A stretch of DNA of 64,000 nucleotides. It comes from Algoriphagus sp. (GTDB taxonomy: Bacteria > Bacteroidota > Bacteroidia > Cytophagales > Cyclobacteriaceae). Where the stretch lies: NCBI RefSeq assembly GCF_013373065.1, contig NZ_JABXIN010000013.1:62001-126000 (forward strand), in the 5' to 3' direction. The translations under genes and the position numbers were made by a program. Below are positions 26,044 through 35,884 of this stretch, piece by piece. Under the pieces are notes generated by a model, which did no database searches, was not told where the DNA came from, and was given only the letters and a program-made list of their open reading frames with translations. The stretch's first letter is position 1; every line of letters starts with the position of its first letter.

Positions 26044-26862
26044 TTACCAACTACCCCCGGCACCGCCGCCACCGAAGCTTCCGCCACCGAAACCTCCGAA
26101 TCCGCCGCCACCGCCGCCGAATCCACCGAAGCTTCCTCCCCCACTGGAGAAGTCACCGAATTTTCCACGACCACCGCCTTTAAGCATATTGGCCAGCATG
26201 ATGGTCGTCCAGAGGTCAACGCCTCCTCCCCGGCCACCCATGTGGTTGTCATTGTCCCGTCGGTTGCGAATCATCGGAATGATTACAAACAGAATGATGA
26301 ACAGGATAATGATGGCAATTCCCCCACCCTCATTTCCATTTTCCATGACTTCTTCAGCCTGGTATTCGCCGGAAGCAAGTTTGATAATCATATCCGTCGC
26401 CTGATTAAGTCCCTCGTAATAATTCTCCATTTTGAAATTGGGGATAATCAGGTTATTAACGATTCGCTTGGCCAAGGCATCCGGTACCGCTCCTTCCATT
26501 CCGTAGCCCGTGGCAATAAATACCTTTCGGTCATCCATTGCAGCTAGGATAAGGATCCCATTGTCATTTTGAGCGCCACCGATTCCCCATTGATCTCCGA
26601 GTTGGAAGGCGTAATCGGAAATGTCATAAGGACCCACCGAGCGAATCATGACAATGGACACTTGTGTGGAGGTGCTGTCATTGTAAGCGACCAACTTGCG
26701 CTCCAATTGGTTGACTTCGCTTTGACTCAGGGTTTGGGTAAAGTCATTGACCAATCGGGGTGGATTGGGAGGAGGAGGAAAGTCCTGTGCAGCCAATCCG
26801 GTCAGTATGAAAAAAGTTAGAAATAAAGAGAAAAGGGTCTTAAGACCCGAATGAAATTTCAT
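26044..26862 (-). CDS. TPM-domain protein, secreted and membrane-anchored, glycine-rich tail
   Basis: A 272-aa protein from the ATG at 26862; the longer frame to 26940 runs back into the upstream gene. It has a signal peptide (about 1-25), then a TPM domain (about 35-165, with LVNDFTQTLSQ, WGIGGAQNDNGILI and GYGMEG), one TM (about 180-200) and a tail of Gly, Phe and Ser repeats (FGGFGGGG) after about 225. TPM proteins of the YgcG type have been linked to phosphatase activity and photosystem or membrane-complex assembly; the role here is unknown. It overlaps the preceding TPM gene by 23 bases and follows LemA in one operon. Confidence 0.85.
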   Translation of the reverse strand: MKFHSGLKTLFSLFLTFFILTGLAAQDFPPPPNPPRLVNDFTQTLSQSEVNQLERKLVAYNDSTSTQVSIVMIRSVGPYDISDYAFQLGDQWGIGGAQNDNGILILAAMDDRKVFIATGYGMEGAVPDALAKRIVNNLIIPNFKMENYYEGLNQATDMIIKLASGEYQAEEVMENGNEGGGIAIIILFIILFVIIPMIRNRRDNDNHMGGRGGGVDLWTTIMLANMLKGGGRGKFGDFSSGGGSFGGFGGGGGGFGGFGGGSFGGGGAGGSW

Positions 26863-27277
26863 CAGATAGTTCGTTTTCGTCAGAATCCCCCTGGTAAGGG
26901 AAGTGTTCGGAAAGGGCATGACCTGCTTCGTGGATGCCATCGATTAAGCCTTGGGTAAATTGCCCTTGACTGAAAAGCTTGGCCATGCGGTTTTTGATTT
27001 GTTCCCAAAAATCAGGGGGTACAACCTGATTGATGCCTGCATCCCCCAAGACAGCGAACTTGTGGTCTTCTACAGCCAAGTAGAAAAGCACCCCGTTCCG
27101 GTCTTTGGTTTGGTACATTTTCAAGGTTTCGAAGACCTCTGCCGCCCGATCGAGTACGTCGATGCGGCAGTGGTTTTCAATATGCACTTGAATTTCTCCG
27201 GAGGTAACTTTTTCTGCCGCTACAATGGCTTGGACGATTTGTTCCTTGTCTTGTGCGGAAAAGAGTTTCTCTGCCAT
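26840..27277 (-). CDS. Cytoplasmic-type TPM-domain protein
   Basis: A 145-aa protein without a signal peptide. The TPM domain has SGEIQVHIEN, RNGVLFYLAVEDHKFAVLGD and INQVVPPDFW segments. Its C-terminal 23 bases overlap the next TPM gene, and LemA starts 11 bases upstream, so the three form a compact operon. This LemA-TPM-TPM order is common in Bacteroidota. Its function is unclear. Confidence 0.85.
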   Translation of the reverse strand: MAEKLFSAQDKEQIVQAIVAAEKVTSGEIQVHIENHCRIDVLDRAAEVFETLKMYQTKDRNGVLFYLAVEDHKFAVLGDAGINQVVPPDFWEQIKNRMAKLFSQGQFTQGLIDGIHEAGHALSEHFPYQGDSDENELSDEISFGS

Positions 27278-27287
27278 TTTTCAGTGA

Positions 27288-27878
27288 TTAAAACTGAACC
27301 GTTGGTGCATTCTCAGCGCCAGCTGAGGCTTCAAAGGTTCCTTTGGTTTCAAATCCATACCAGCCCGCAAAGATGTTGTTTGGGAAGGTTCGCAGGTTGG
27401 TGTTATAAGCGACAACTTCTTGGTTGAAGTTTCTGCGTGCCACGGCAATTCGGTTTTCCGTTCCTTCCAATTGTGCCTGTAGTTCCAGAAAGTTTTGGTT
27501 GGCTTTCAGATCCGGATAGCGCTCGACGGCCACCAATAAGCGACTCAAAGCCCCTGAAAGTTGATCCTGAGCCTGCTGGAACTGCTCCAGATTTTCAGGA
27601 GTCAAATTGGTAGGATCGATGGTGATGGATGTAGCTTTTGCACGGGCTTCGATGACGCCTGTCAGGGTTTCCTGCTCGAAATCTGCATAGCCTTTCACTG
27701 TATTTACCAAGTTTGGAATAAGATCTGCCCGACGTTGGTACTGGGTTTCTACTTCAGCCCACATACCATTGACTTGCTCTTCCGTAGCAACAAAGCTGTT
27801 GTAAGTTCCTACCGCTTTGGTGTAAATGAAAATTCCCAATACAGCGAGAATAGCAATTGGAATCAATACTTTTTTCAT
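27288..27878 (-). CDS. LemA family protein
   Basis: A 196-aa protein with an N-terminal TM anchor (about 4-22) and a long helical body: YNSFVATEEQVNGMWAEVETQYQRRADLIPNLVNTVKGYADFE is the family core, here given by its start and end motifs YNSFVA and LIPNLVNTVKG. A YPDLKANQNF segment follows. LemA proteins are extracytoplasmic four-helix bundles of unknown role, found with TPM proteins, as here. It is the first gene of the LemA-TPM-TPM operon. Confidence 0.92.
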   Translation of the reverse strand: MKKVLIPIAILAVLGIFIYTKAVGTYNSFVATEEQVNGMWAEVETQYQRRADLIPNLVNTVKGYADFEQETLTGVIEARAKATSITIDPTNLTPENLEQFQQAQDQLSGALSRLLVAVERYPDLKANQNFLELQAQLEGTENRIAVARRNFNQEVVAYNTNLRTFPNNIFAGWYGFETKGTFEASAGAENAPTVQF

Positions 27879-27973
27879 AGTGTCTGTTTTTTAAGCTGTG
27901 ATCAAGTTGGTTAGTTTTTGATTTTTACTGGATTGTGATCAAAAGTAATAATTTTTTGATGCTTTGCTTTCGA

Positions 27974-29224
27974 TCAAATCTGTTTCTGCAAGGTAATCTG
28001 ATACGTAAAATCCTCGTAACGGGTTAGGGTATCGTCAAAGTACCTGCGCACTTCAAATTCTACTACCTTTCCTTCCTCTGACCGAAGGAGTTTGATGACT
28101 TCTGCAAGCTCCCAAATAATTACTGGGATTTTATTGATGCTAAGAACTTCATCGTAAGGTAGGATTCCGGCTTTGGCAGCAGGAGATCCTTCACGCACAG
28201 TTCCGATGTAGAATCGCTGGTCATCCGTGGGTACTTTTTTGACGGTCATCCCGCTCATGTCATATTCATAAGGAACATAAAAAGTCTCTCCTTTCTTAAA
28301 CATGGCCCGCTTCCGTGGATAATCCAGAATAATTCGAGTTCGGCCCAGAATCTCCGATCCCAAACTTCCATAGCGACCTGTTTCTTTGATTACATAGCTA
28401 AAAGCCGTTTCCTCAGGATAGGAAGTGAGGACTTCCCGTTGCTTTAGACTGTTGATTTTAACCCAATCCACCCGGGCGATATGCCCGAAAAGCGTTCCTC
28501 CCAGGCTTTGTCCCAATTCGGTTTCAATATTCAATGGAGGGAGTTCGATGCGATCGGTGGTTTCCTGATTGAGCAAAAGCCCGTGATTTGCACCGGTATC
28601 GATAAGTAATTTGGATTCCAGAATTTCTCCGTTTCGTTGCTTGACAGTGGCATTGATATAAGGTTTGTTTTGCTCAATGGTCATGTCCAGTTTCGTATAA
28701 AAAGGCGGTCGCCATTTCATAGCATTCCTTCGGAAAAATTCAATTCGCTCATCATCGTAATTGATTTTAACAGGGTTGAATTTGAAAAACTCATAGCCAA
28801 TAATTCCATAAATCGGCACCCCTACTACTGATTCCAATTCCAAAAAGTCCTCTTCCAATACCAGCAGGCTTTGAGCAACACCTTCAATAGGTCCCAGGTC
28901 CAAATGATTCACAGGAGAAACCTGAGCCATGATTTCTTCTTTGCCATCGGCTCCCATAAGATTGAGTCTACGGGAATATTCCAAGCCCATGGCATCGCCA
29001 AGATTTTTACTGAAGAGAATATTGGAGCGTACACCGGTATCGATCAGAAAGTTTACTGGATAGGTGCCATTGATGGATACGGGAACGATGATCAGGCTAT
29101 TGGATGCATAAAAAGGTAAAATCACACGCCGCTTATCTTCTTTCATGAAGAAGCCCGGAATTTGGGCGATTGCTCCAAACTCGATGGAAAAGATGAGGAA
29201 AAACAGAAAAAGGAATCGTTTCAA
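27974..29224 (-). CDS. Retropepsin-like aspartic protease with PDZ domain
   Basis: A 416-aa protein with a signal peptide (about 1-20, ending GAIAQ). Two aspartyl protease half-domains appear: PVNFLIDTGVRSNI near residue 55 and SKLLIDTGANHGLLL near 205, each with the D-T-G catalytic motif, so the two Asp may form one active site within a single chain. A PDZ domain follows at about 325-400 (REGSPAAKAGILPYDEVLSIN). It is probably a periplasmic protease or peptide-binding protein. Single gene. Confidence 0.85.
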   Translation of the reverse strand: MKRFLFLFFLIFSIEFGAIAQIPGFFMKEDKRRVILPFYASNSLIIVPVSINGTYPVNFLIDTGVRSNILFSKNLGDAMGLEYSRRLNLMGADGKEEIMAQVSPVNHLDLGPIEGVAQSLLVLEEDFLELESVVGVPIYGIIGYEFFKFNPVKINYDDERIEFFRRNAMKWRPPFYTKLDMTIEQNKPYINATVKQRNGEILESKLLIDTGANHGLLLNQETTDRIELPPLNIETELGQSLGGTLFGHIARVDWVKINSLKQREVLTSYPEETAFSYVIKETGRYGSLGSEILGRTRIILDYPRKRAMFKKGETFYVPYEYDMSGMTVKKVPTDDQRFYIGTVREGSPAAKAGILPYDEVLSINKIPVIIWELAEVIKLLRSEEGKVVEFEVRRYFDDTLTRYEDFTYQITLQKQI

Positions 29225-29414
29225 GTCTCTTGGGTTCGGGTGGTTTCTTAATTTACAATTTTGAGCGAAAACCTCTTACTGACTTAACGAAAATCCCTAC
29301 CCTCAATGTTTCCCTAAATTTTAATTAGATTGAAACCAAATTATCTTAAAGACACAGGGGCTATTTGTCAAAAAATCGAATATCCCGCATCTTTAATTTT
29401 CAGACTCAAAAGAA

Positions 29415-29885
29415 ATGGCAGATACGGCGCTGATTGAAAAAGCAAAAAAGATTTTCGAGAATTTTCTGATCAAAAAAGGAAGCCGAAAAACCCCGGAGCG
29501 TTTTTCAGTAATCGATGAATTGTACCTGCTTCCACAAGATGAGCACATCGATGTGGAGGGACTTTTTCTCAAAATGCGAAATAAAGGCTACACGATCAGC
29601 CGGGCGACCATTTACAATACCTTGGATTTGTTGGTAGAAAGCGGTTTGGCCGTTAAGCATCAGTTCAAAGACAAGGTGGCCTTGTATGAGCAGGCGCTCA
29701 CTTACAAGCATCATGATCACCATGTTTGCAATCAGTGCCGAAAAATCCGGGAATTTTCAGATCCCAAAATCAATGAGATCAAGGAAATGATCGGCAAGGA
29801 ATTTCAATCGTCCATTACCTCGCATTCCCTCGTATTATATGGGGATTGTCAAATTGAAAATTGCGAGAATCTCACGCAGCTCTAA
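29415..29885 (+). CDS. Fur-family metal- or peroxide-responsive regulator
   Basis: A 156-aa protein. The winged helix spans about 15-85 (KTPERFSVIDELY, ISRATIYNTLDLLVESGL). The dimer and metal domain holds HHDHHVCNQCRKI (about 98-110) and GDCQIENC at the end, giving two CxxC-type pairs for a structural zinc. It could be Fur, PerR or Zur; the sequence alone does not decide. The stop overlaps the convergent SRPBCC gene by 4 bases. Targets in this window are not evident, though oxyR and ohr are peroxide genes. Confidence 0.88.
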   Translation: MADTALIEKAKKIFENFLIKKGSRKTPERFSVIDELYLLPQDEHIDVEGLFLKMRNKGYTISRATIYNTLDLLVESGLAVKHQFKDKVALYEQALTYKHHDHHVCNQCRKIREFSDPKINEIKEMIGKEFQSSITSHSLVLYGDCQIENCENLTQL

Positions 29886-30322
29886 GACTTTTTGAAAAAG
29901 CGTCGGTAGATGGGCTTTCGGTAGAGAAATTGCCCCCAAAGTGCAGGATAGAGTAGAATTGTTAAGAGTCCGTTGGGTCCTTCAAACTCGATTTCATCCC
30001 GAATAATGCTGCCCTTTTCCGCAGCGATTACGCGATGCTTGTGTGTCCATTTTTTGAGGAAAAAAGGAAGCCGGGTTCCCTGATCGATGAAATAAAACTC
30101 TCGCTCATCCGTATGATCCTCGGTAATATCGCTTACCCATTTTTGCTTGAAAAAGATAAAATTCAGTTCCAAAGCCACTTGATCCCCTTTTTTCGAACCA
30201 TCAAATCGCAATAATTTCACCGGAGGAAAAGGGGGGCTCAGTTTTTTGAAAAGCGCTTCATGAAACCCTTCCTTGACGGTCAGGTAGTCTTGTTCTACAT
30301 GGGTTTCGAGGATGAGTTTCAT
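29882..30322 (-). CDS. SRPBCC-type ligand-binding protein
   Basis: A 146-aa protein resembling the START/SRPBCC helix-grip fold, with an opening LILETHVEQDY strand, a LFKKLSPPFPPVKLL segment and a C-terminal helix LLTILLYPALWGQFLYRKP. Such proteins bind hydrophobic ligands. It lies 3 bases downstream of the COX3-like gene and is probably co-transcribed with it; the ligand is unknown. Confidence 0.65.
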   Translation of the reverse strand: MKLILETHVEQDYLTVKEGFHEALFKKLSPPFPPVKLLRFDGSKKGDQVALELNFIFFKQKWVSDITEDHTDEREFYFIDQGTRLPFFLKKWTHKHRVIAAEKGSIIRDEIEFEGPNGLLTILLYPALWGQFLYRKPIYRRFFKKS

Positions 30323-30325
30323 TTT

Positions 30326-30940
30326 TTACAAACTGATTACAAATAATAAAAAAAGGACTAACCAAATCCCATCCATGAATTGCCAATAAACCGTGAAAAG
30401 GCGGAGGCGCATTTTTTCAAAGGGATTGGTAAAGAGGATGAGTCGTTGAATCTGATCGTTTTGGCGTTTCCTCAATTGAACCCATAGAATCATGGCAAAA
30501 ACCATGGCACCCAACAGATGGAAAATATGGATTCCTGAAAGAAGATATAGAAAACTACCGCTGGGTATTCCTTTAAAATCGATACCCATGGCCTGTAATT
30601 CCATCCATCCGGAAACTTGGAGTGAGGTAAAGATGATGCCCAAGAGGAGGGTTGTTCCCAACGCTCGGGTGACTTTTTCTGCGTTTTCCTCTTGGTAAAA
30701 GATGCGCATTTTGGTTGCTGTATAGCCACTGGAAACCAACAAGAAGGTCGAAATCAAAAAGGAAACAGGGATTTTTTTATTCAATCCACTGAGCTGATCC
30801 AAGCCTGAAAAAAGAAAGGCTACCACGAGAAAGAGAAAGATCAAACCACTTCCAATCATTCCCAGATAGAGGAGCGTCTCGTAGGGGTGCAGGGATTCGA
30901 TCCGCTGGAACCAAGTTTTTTGTTGGGAAGTTTGATTCAT
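30326..30940 (-). CDS. Cytochrome c oxidase subunit III-like protein
   Basis: A 204-aa membrane protein with five hydrophobic helices. Recognisable COX3 features are SGIHIFHLLGAMVF and YWQFMDGIWLVLFLLF near the C-terminus. Subunit III proteins associate with heme-copper oxidases; this is a stand-alone copy, as no subunit I or II is nearby. It heads a two-gene unit with the SRPBCC protein and is divergent from mfd. Confidence 0.78.
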   Translation of the reverse strand: MNQTSQQKTWFQRIESLHPYETLLYLGMIGSGLIFLFLVVAFLFSGLDQLSGLNKKIPVSFLISTFLLVSSGYTATKMRIFYQEENAEKVTRALGTTLLLGIIFTSLQVSGWMELQAMGIDFKGIPSGSFLYLLSGIHIFHLLGAMVFAMILWVQLRKRQNDQIQRLILFTNPFEKMRLRLFTVYWQFMDGIWLVLFLLFVISL

Positions 30941-31056
30941 TGTGAGGAAAACAATTTAAAGCGGCTTAGGTTCAGGACTTGGGATATTTCAGGCAAAATC
31001 TAAGCTGAAAAATTGAAATCGCCGTAAATTGCGCCCCCAACTAAAAATCCACTGTC

Positions 31057-34000
31057 TTGGATAGAGCATCCTTCCTTTCCATTTATCATTCGGATCCCTT
31101 TCTGCGAACGTTCACGGAAAAGCTTGCCCAAAGTGCGCTTGGGAATTTCCAAATAAAAGGACTTTCCGGCAGTTTGGATATGGTCGTTTTTGCCACCATT
31201 TTTCAGCGGATAGGAGGATTCCATCTGATTATTGCGCAGGATAAGGAAGAAGCCGCCTATTTAAATACGGATCTGCAGAACCTGTTGGGAAAAGAAGAAT
31301 ACCTGGTTTTTCCTTCCAGTTTCAAAAAGCCTTATCACTATGAGGAAGTGGACAATGCCAATGTGCTGCTGCGTTCCGAGATTCTAAATCAGGTATTGAA
31401 TGAGGAAGAGAAAGCTCAAATTCTGATCACCTATCCTGAGGCCTTGTATGAAAAGGTCATCAACAAGCGCTCACTCCAGGAAAATACCTTTCAGGCTAGG
31501 GTCGGCGAGCAAGTGGATATGGAGTTTGTATCAGAGCTCCTGCATAGCTATGATTTTGAGCGGACTGATTTTGTGTATGAACCCGGACAATTTGCCATTC
31601 GGGGTGGGATTTTAGATGTATTTTCTTTTTCCAATGAGCACCCCTATCGGTTGGAATTATTTGGGAAAGAGATTGAAAGTATCCGGACCTTTGATCCGGA
31701 ATCGCAGTTGTCCATCGCCGAGGTGGAGCTGATTTCCCTGATTCCAAATACTCAAACCAAGTTACTTCAGGAATTTCGCCAGTCCTTTTTGGCCTTTTTA
31801 CCAGAATCAACTACCCTGTGGATCAAGGATTACCAGCTTACCGCAGATGTGATGGGGGAATGTTTTCACAAAGCGGAAATGGCCTTTGATCAAATTCTGG
31901 CGAAGACCAATCAGACAAAGACCTTGCTGCAACCTGCTGATCTTTTTGAGACCTCGGAGGATTTTATCCGTTTGGTTAAAGGCTTCAAGATTGTCGAGTT
32001 TGGAAAGCAATTCTATCTTAAAGGAAGTACCGAATTAGCTTGGGATTCCAAACCCCAGCCTTCATTCAATAAGAATTTTGACCTATTGGTAAGCACCTTG
32101 GCGGAAAATGAAAAGCAGGGCTTTACCAATTTGATTACAGGGGAAAATGCCAAGCAGATTGATCGGCTCATCGGGATTTTTGCCGAATTGGATCCCACCT
32201 TGCAGGTACAGACGATGTTGATGGGCCTTCGGGAAGGATTTGAAGATCGGCAGAACAAGTTGATTTGTTATACCGATCATCAGTTGTTTGAGCGTTTTCA
32301 TCGCTATCGATCCCGTAAGAAGGCCAGCAAATCCAAAGCCCTTACCCTAAAGGAACTGAAAGCTTTACATCCCGGGGACTATGTGGTCCATGTGGATTAT
32401 GGGGTAGGACGTTTTGCCGGCTTGGAGAAGGTAGAAGTTGGTGGAAAAATGCAGGAGGCCGTCCGTTTGGTGTTTCGGGATGATGATCTTTTGTACGTCA
32501 ACATTCACTCCCTGCATAAGATTTCCAAATATTCCGGACAGGAAGGCCAAATGCCTACCATGTCCAAATTGGGATCTCCGGAGTGGGAAAATAAGAAGAA
32601 AAAGGCCAAGAAACAGGTCAAGGACATCGCTAAGGACCTGATTGCACTTTACGCGAAACGCAGATCCGCACAGGGTTTTGCTTACTCAAATGATTCTGTG
32701 ATGCAAGTCGAGTTGGAGAGTTCTTTTATATATGAAGACACTCCAGATCAGGCGGCAGCAACAAGCGATGTGAAGGCTGATATGGAAAAAACCTATCCTA
32801 TGGATAGACTGGTCTGCGGGGATGTGGGATTTGGTAAAACGGAAGTAGCCATTCGAGCTGCCTTCAAAGCGGTCAATGATGGAAAACAGGTAGCTGTCTT
32901 GGTGCCTACCACCATTTTGGCGATGCAGCATTTTCAAACCTTTAAGGAGCGGCTTTCGGGATTCCCGGTGACGGTTGATTACATTAACCGATTCCGAACT
33001 GCAAAAGAGGTGAAGCAGATCGTGGAGGAGGTAAAATCCGGTAAGATTGATATCCTAATCGGAACACATAAGATTGTTAATAAAAGCCTTGAATTCAAGG
33101 ATTTGGGCTTGTTAATCATTGATGAGGAGCAGAAGTTTGGGGTCCGGGTAAAGGACCAATTGAAAAACCTACGGGTGAATGTGGATGTGCTGACCTTGAC
33201 GGCCACGCCGATTCCGAGAACCCTCCATTTTTCCTTGATGGGTGCAAGGGATCTTTCTGTAATTTCTACTCCTCCCCCAAATCGCCAGCCCGTAACAACA
33301 GAGGTACAGACCTTTCAGGAAGAAGTGATTCGGGATGCAGTAGCATACGAACTCCGACGTGGAGGGCAAGTGTTCTTCGTTCACAATCGGGTTGGGGAGA
33401 TTGACAGCATTGCTAGCCTGATCAAAAAGCTGGTTCCGGATGCACGTGTCGTAGGGGCCCATGGTCAGATGGATGGAAAGAAGCTGGAAAAAATTATGGT
33501 CGATTTTATTGAGCATGAATACGATGTGCTTGTTTCCACGAATATCATTGAATCCGGACTGGACATCCCGAACGCCAATACCATTATCATCAATCGCGCA
33601 CACATGTTCGGCTTGAGTGACTTGCACCAAATGCGTGGTCGGGTAGGCCGAAGTAATAAAAAGGCCTTTTGCTATCTGTTGACGCCACCGATGTCAGGCT
33701 TGACTCCCGAATCCAGGAAGCGATTACAAACTTTGGAGGAGTTTTCAGATCTGGGAGATGGATTCAAGGTGGCGATGCGGGATTTGGATATTCGGGGAGC
33801 GGGAAATTTACTAGGCGCTGAACAAAGCGGGTTCATTACTGACCTGGGTTTTGAGATGTATCATAAAATCCTGGATGAAGCCGTGCAGGAGTTGAAGGAA
33901 AATGAATTTGCTGCTTTGTTTGAAGTGGATTTGAAGGAGAAGGTGAAAGTACTGGTACAGGATTGTACGGTGGAAACGGATCTCGAATTGTTGATTCCGG

Positions 34001-34410
34001 AGGATTATGTGGCCAATATCAGCGAGCGCTTGAGTTTATATTCCAAGTTGGATTCCATCAAAGACGAAGAAGAACTGGGACAGTTTGCCCAAATGCTGGA
34101 TGATCGCTTTGGGCCGGTACCTCCGGTCGTTCAGGATTTGATGGAAACTGTAAGATTACGATGGAAAGCGGAGAAGTTGGGTATTGAAAAACTGGTATTG
34201 AAAAATGGGCAGATGAAATGTTACCTCCTGCCTTCAGACCGAGCTGATTTTTACTCCTCTCCTATCTTCCAGAAAATCATGGCATTTGCTCAAATAAACT
34301 CCCGTTATTTTAAAATAAAAGAATACAAGAATCGTTTGATTTTAACCATTTCACATGTTTCAAGCATTTCTGAAGGCCAAAAATGGCTCAAAGACATGCT
34401 AGAAAGTTAA
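31057..34410 (+). CDS. mfd: Transcription-repair coupling factor
   Basis: A 1117-aa protein, close to the usual 1150. It removes RNA polymerase stalled at DNA lesions and recruits UvrA. Domains in order: a UvrB-like region (about 1-340), an RNA-polymerase-interaction domain (about 435-510, GDYVVHVDYGVGRFAGL), a RecG-like helicase core with the Walker A motif CGDVGFGKTEV (about 588-598), DEEQKFG, TATPIPRTLHFSLMGARDLS and GRVGRS, and a C-terminal TRCF domain. The start is TTG at 31057; the first in-frame ATG is inside the conserved region. It is divergent from the COX3-like gene. Confidence 0.96.
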   Translation: MDRASFLSIYHSDPFLRTFTEKLAQSALGNFQIKGLSGSLDMVVFATIFQRIGGFHLIIAQDKEEAAYLNTDLQNLLGKEEYLVFPSSFKKPYHYEEVDNANVLLRSEILNQVLNEEEKAQILITYPEALYEKVINKRSLQENTFQARVGEQVDMEFVSELLHSYDFERTDFVYEPGQFAIRGGILDVFSFSNEHPYRLELFGKEIESIRTFDPESQLSIAEVELISLIPNTQTKLLQEFRQSFLAFLPESTTLWIKDYQLTADVMGECFHKAEMAFDQILAKTNQTKTLLQPADLFETSEDFIRLVKGFKIVEFGKQFYLKGSTELAWDSKPQPSFNKNFDLLVSTLAENEKQGFTNLITGENAKQIDRLIGIFAELDPTLQVQTMLMGLREGFEDRQNKLICYTDHQLFERFHRYRSRKKASKSKALTLKELKALHPGDYVVHVDYGVGRFAGLEKVEVGGKMQEAVRLVFRDDDLLYVNIHSLHKISKYSGQEGQMPTMSKLGSPEWENKKKKAKKQVKDIAKDLIALYAKRRSAQGFAYSNDSVMQVELESSFIYEDTPDQAAATSDVKADMEKTYPMDRLVCGDVGFGKTEVAIRAAFKAVNDGKQVAVLVPTTILAMQHFQTFKERLSGFPVTVDYINRFRTAKEVKQIVEEVKSGKIDILIGTHKIVNKSLEFKDLGLLIIDEEQKFGVRVKDQLKNLRVNVDVLTLTATPIPRTLHFSLMGARDLSVISTPPPNRQPVTTEVQTFQEEVIRDAVAYELRRGGQVFFVHNRVGEIDSIASLIKKLVPDARVVGAHGQMDGKKLEKIMVDFIEHEYDVLVSTNIIESGLDIPNANTIIINRAHMFGLSDLHQMRGRVGRSNKKAFCYLLTPPMSGLTPESRKRLQTLEEFSDLGDGFKVAMRDLDIRGAGNLLGAEQSGFITDLGFEMYHKILDEAVQELKENEFAALFEVDLKEKVKVLVQDCTVETDLELLIPEDYVANISERLSLYSKLDSIKDEEELGQFAQMLDDRFGPVPPVVQDLMETVRLRWKAEKLGIEKLVLKNGQMKCYLLPSDRADFYSSPIFQKIMAFAQINSRYFKIKEYKNRLILTISHVSSISEGQKWLKDMLES

Positions 34411-34588
34411 TTTTACAAAAATTTAACTGGCATAAATATTGCAGTTTCGCACTGGAATTTTGCAGATACTTTGTGATTTGGGCAAATTTGGCAAAAATCA
34501 ATGATTTTAGGCGGTTGGCGATAATTGCAAGTCCATCCGAATGAACCTATATTAGCAAATCAAATTGGGCATAAAAACCTCTTTTCAT

Positions 34589-35812
34589 ATGAATTCGAGT
34601 AGAAAATCTTGGGGATTATGGGCTACAGCTCTACTAATTGTAGGTGGCTCTATCCTTTCTTCTTGTAACAAAACTCCAGGCTATGGCCGGAGAACTGCTG
34701 CAAAACCTGGTAAGCGAAGTGCTACCACCGGAGCGGAGTTTTCCTTTGATGAGCAGGACACCACGCAATTTTTTGTGGCTAGAAATGCTGAACAGATTCC
34801 TGGTCCAAACTTGAAATTTATTCAAGGCGGTCGTGCTGTTTTAGGTTCTCAGGAAGAGGATATCATGGCCTTCCGTGACAACTTGGAGCGAACAGTGACG
34901 GTTGCGAATTTCTACATGGACGAGACAGAAATTACCAATAATGACTATCGGGAATTCCTGTTTGACATGAAGAAAAAAGTTAGTGCAGACTCTTTATTGA
35001 ATCTCGAGCCTAGAGAAGACGTATGGGGTGGTGCTTTGTCGTTCAATGACATGTACCAGTCCTATTATTTCCGATTCCCTGGTTTCAATTTTTATCCGGT
35101 TGCAGGGGTTTCTTGGAAGCAAGCTAATATTTATGCCAAGTGGCGTACTGATTATGTTCAGGAATTGATCAGAAAAGAAAGAGAATTGGATTCCACTTTT
35201 ACCAAAGCCCAATTGATTGAAAGAGGTGTAGCCATGGCCGATTTCCGACTTCCATCTGAAGCAGAATGGGAATACGCAGCTAAGGCGATGATTGGAACCC
35301 AATATTTAGATGAAAATCAAGAGTACGGACGAATCTATCCTTGGGATGGCCGTGGTGTTCGTAATCCATACAACGTGAAGCGTAAAGGTAAGCAAGGTGA
35401 CTTCTTGGCTAACTTTAAGCGAGGACGAGGTGACTACGGAGGTATTTCCGGAAATCAGCGAAATGACGGTGAGATCCTACCAACCAATGTATATGATATG
35501 GCGCCGAATGACTTTGGCTTGTATCACATGGCTGGTAATATGAACGAATGGGTTTATGATGTATACCGTCCTTTGACTTATCAGGATGCGGATGATTTGA
35601 ACCCACTTCGAAAAGACGGATATGGTGACGAGGCAGAAAACTATGAAGTTTCCATGATCACCGACGAAATGCGTGTTTACAAGGGAGGAAGCTGGAGAGA
35701 CGTAACCTACTGGTTGGCTCCGGGTACTCGAAGATTCATGCATCAAGATTCCGCAACCAATCATATTGGATTCCGATGTGCAATGATTTCTATCGGAGAA
35801 AAAGGAAAATAA
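34589..35812 (+). CDS. gldJ: Gliding motility lipoprotein GldJ
   Basis: A 407-aa protein from the ATG at 34589; the TTG-started longer frame (34565) would place residues before the signal. The lipoprotein signal ends ILSSC. The body is a formylglycine-generating-enzyme-like (SUMF1) fold: FIQGGRAVLGS, YMDETEITNNDYREFL, RLPSEAEWEYAA, FKRGRGDYGG, DFGLYHMAGNMNEWVYDVYRP and YKGGSWRD. The FKRGRGDY segment and overall order are those of GldJ. GldJ is an outer-membrane lipoprotein required for gliding motility and for stability of the type IX secretion machinery. It lacks an obvious formylglycine-synthase role. It lies downstream of mfd with its own leader and is followed by a strong terminator. Confidence 0.88.
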   Translation: MNSSRKSWGLWATALLIVGGSILSSCNKTPGYGRRTAAKPGKRSATTGAEFSFDEQDTTQFFVARNAEQIPGPNLKFIQGGRAVLGSQEEDIMAFRDNLERTVTVANFYMDETEITNNDYREFLFDMKKKVSADSLLNLEPREDVWGGALSFNDMYQSYYFRFPGFNFYPVAGVSWKQANIYAKWRTDYVQELIRKERELDSTFTKAQLIERGVAMADFRLPSEAEWEYAAKAMIGTQYLDENQEYGRIYPWDGRGVRNPYNVKRKGKQGDFLANFKRGRGDYGGISGNQRNDGEILPTNVYDMAPNDFGLYHMAGNMNEWVYDVYRPLTYQDADDLNPLRKDGYGDEAENYEVSMITDEMRVYKGGSWRDVTYWLAPGTRRFMHQDSATNHIGFRCAMISIGEKGK

Positions 35813-35833
35813 TAAAGGTTAAATCAATAAAAG

Positions 35834-35866
35834 AAGGCTAGCTGAATATTCGGCTAGCCTTTTTTG
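35834..35866 (+). terminator. Rho-independent terminator after gldJ
   Basis: A perfect 9-bp stem, AAGGCTAGC / GCTAGCCTT, with a 10-base loop is followed by a T-run, 21 bases after the gldJ stop. Confidence 0.88.
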
Positions 35867-35884
35867 TTTGGGTTGATTTTATTA

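Noticed and set aside
25882..26547. A 221-codon plus-strand frame rich in Thr, Ala, Glu and Ser.
   Set aside because: It runs antisense through the glycine-rich end of the TPM gene and begins in a repeated intergenic block; the composition comes from the Gly-Ser codons read on the other strand.
34589..35812. Possibility that the SUMF1-fold protein is the formylglycine-generating enzyme for the sulfatases.
   Set aside because: The FKRGRGDY and DVYRP segments and the lipoprotein signal fit GldJ, and the Cys pair needed for formylglycine synthesis is not seen.
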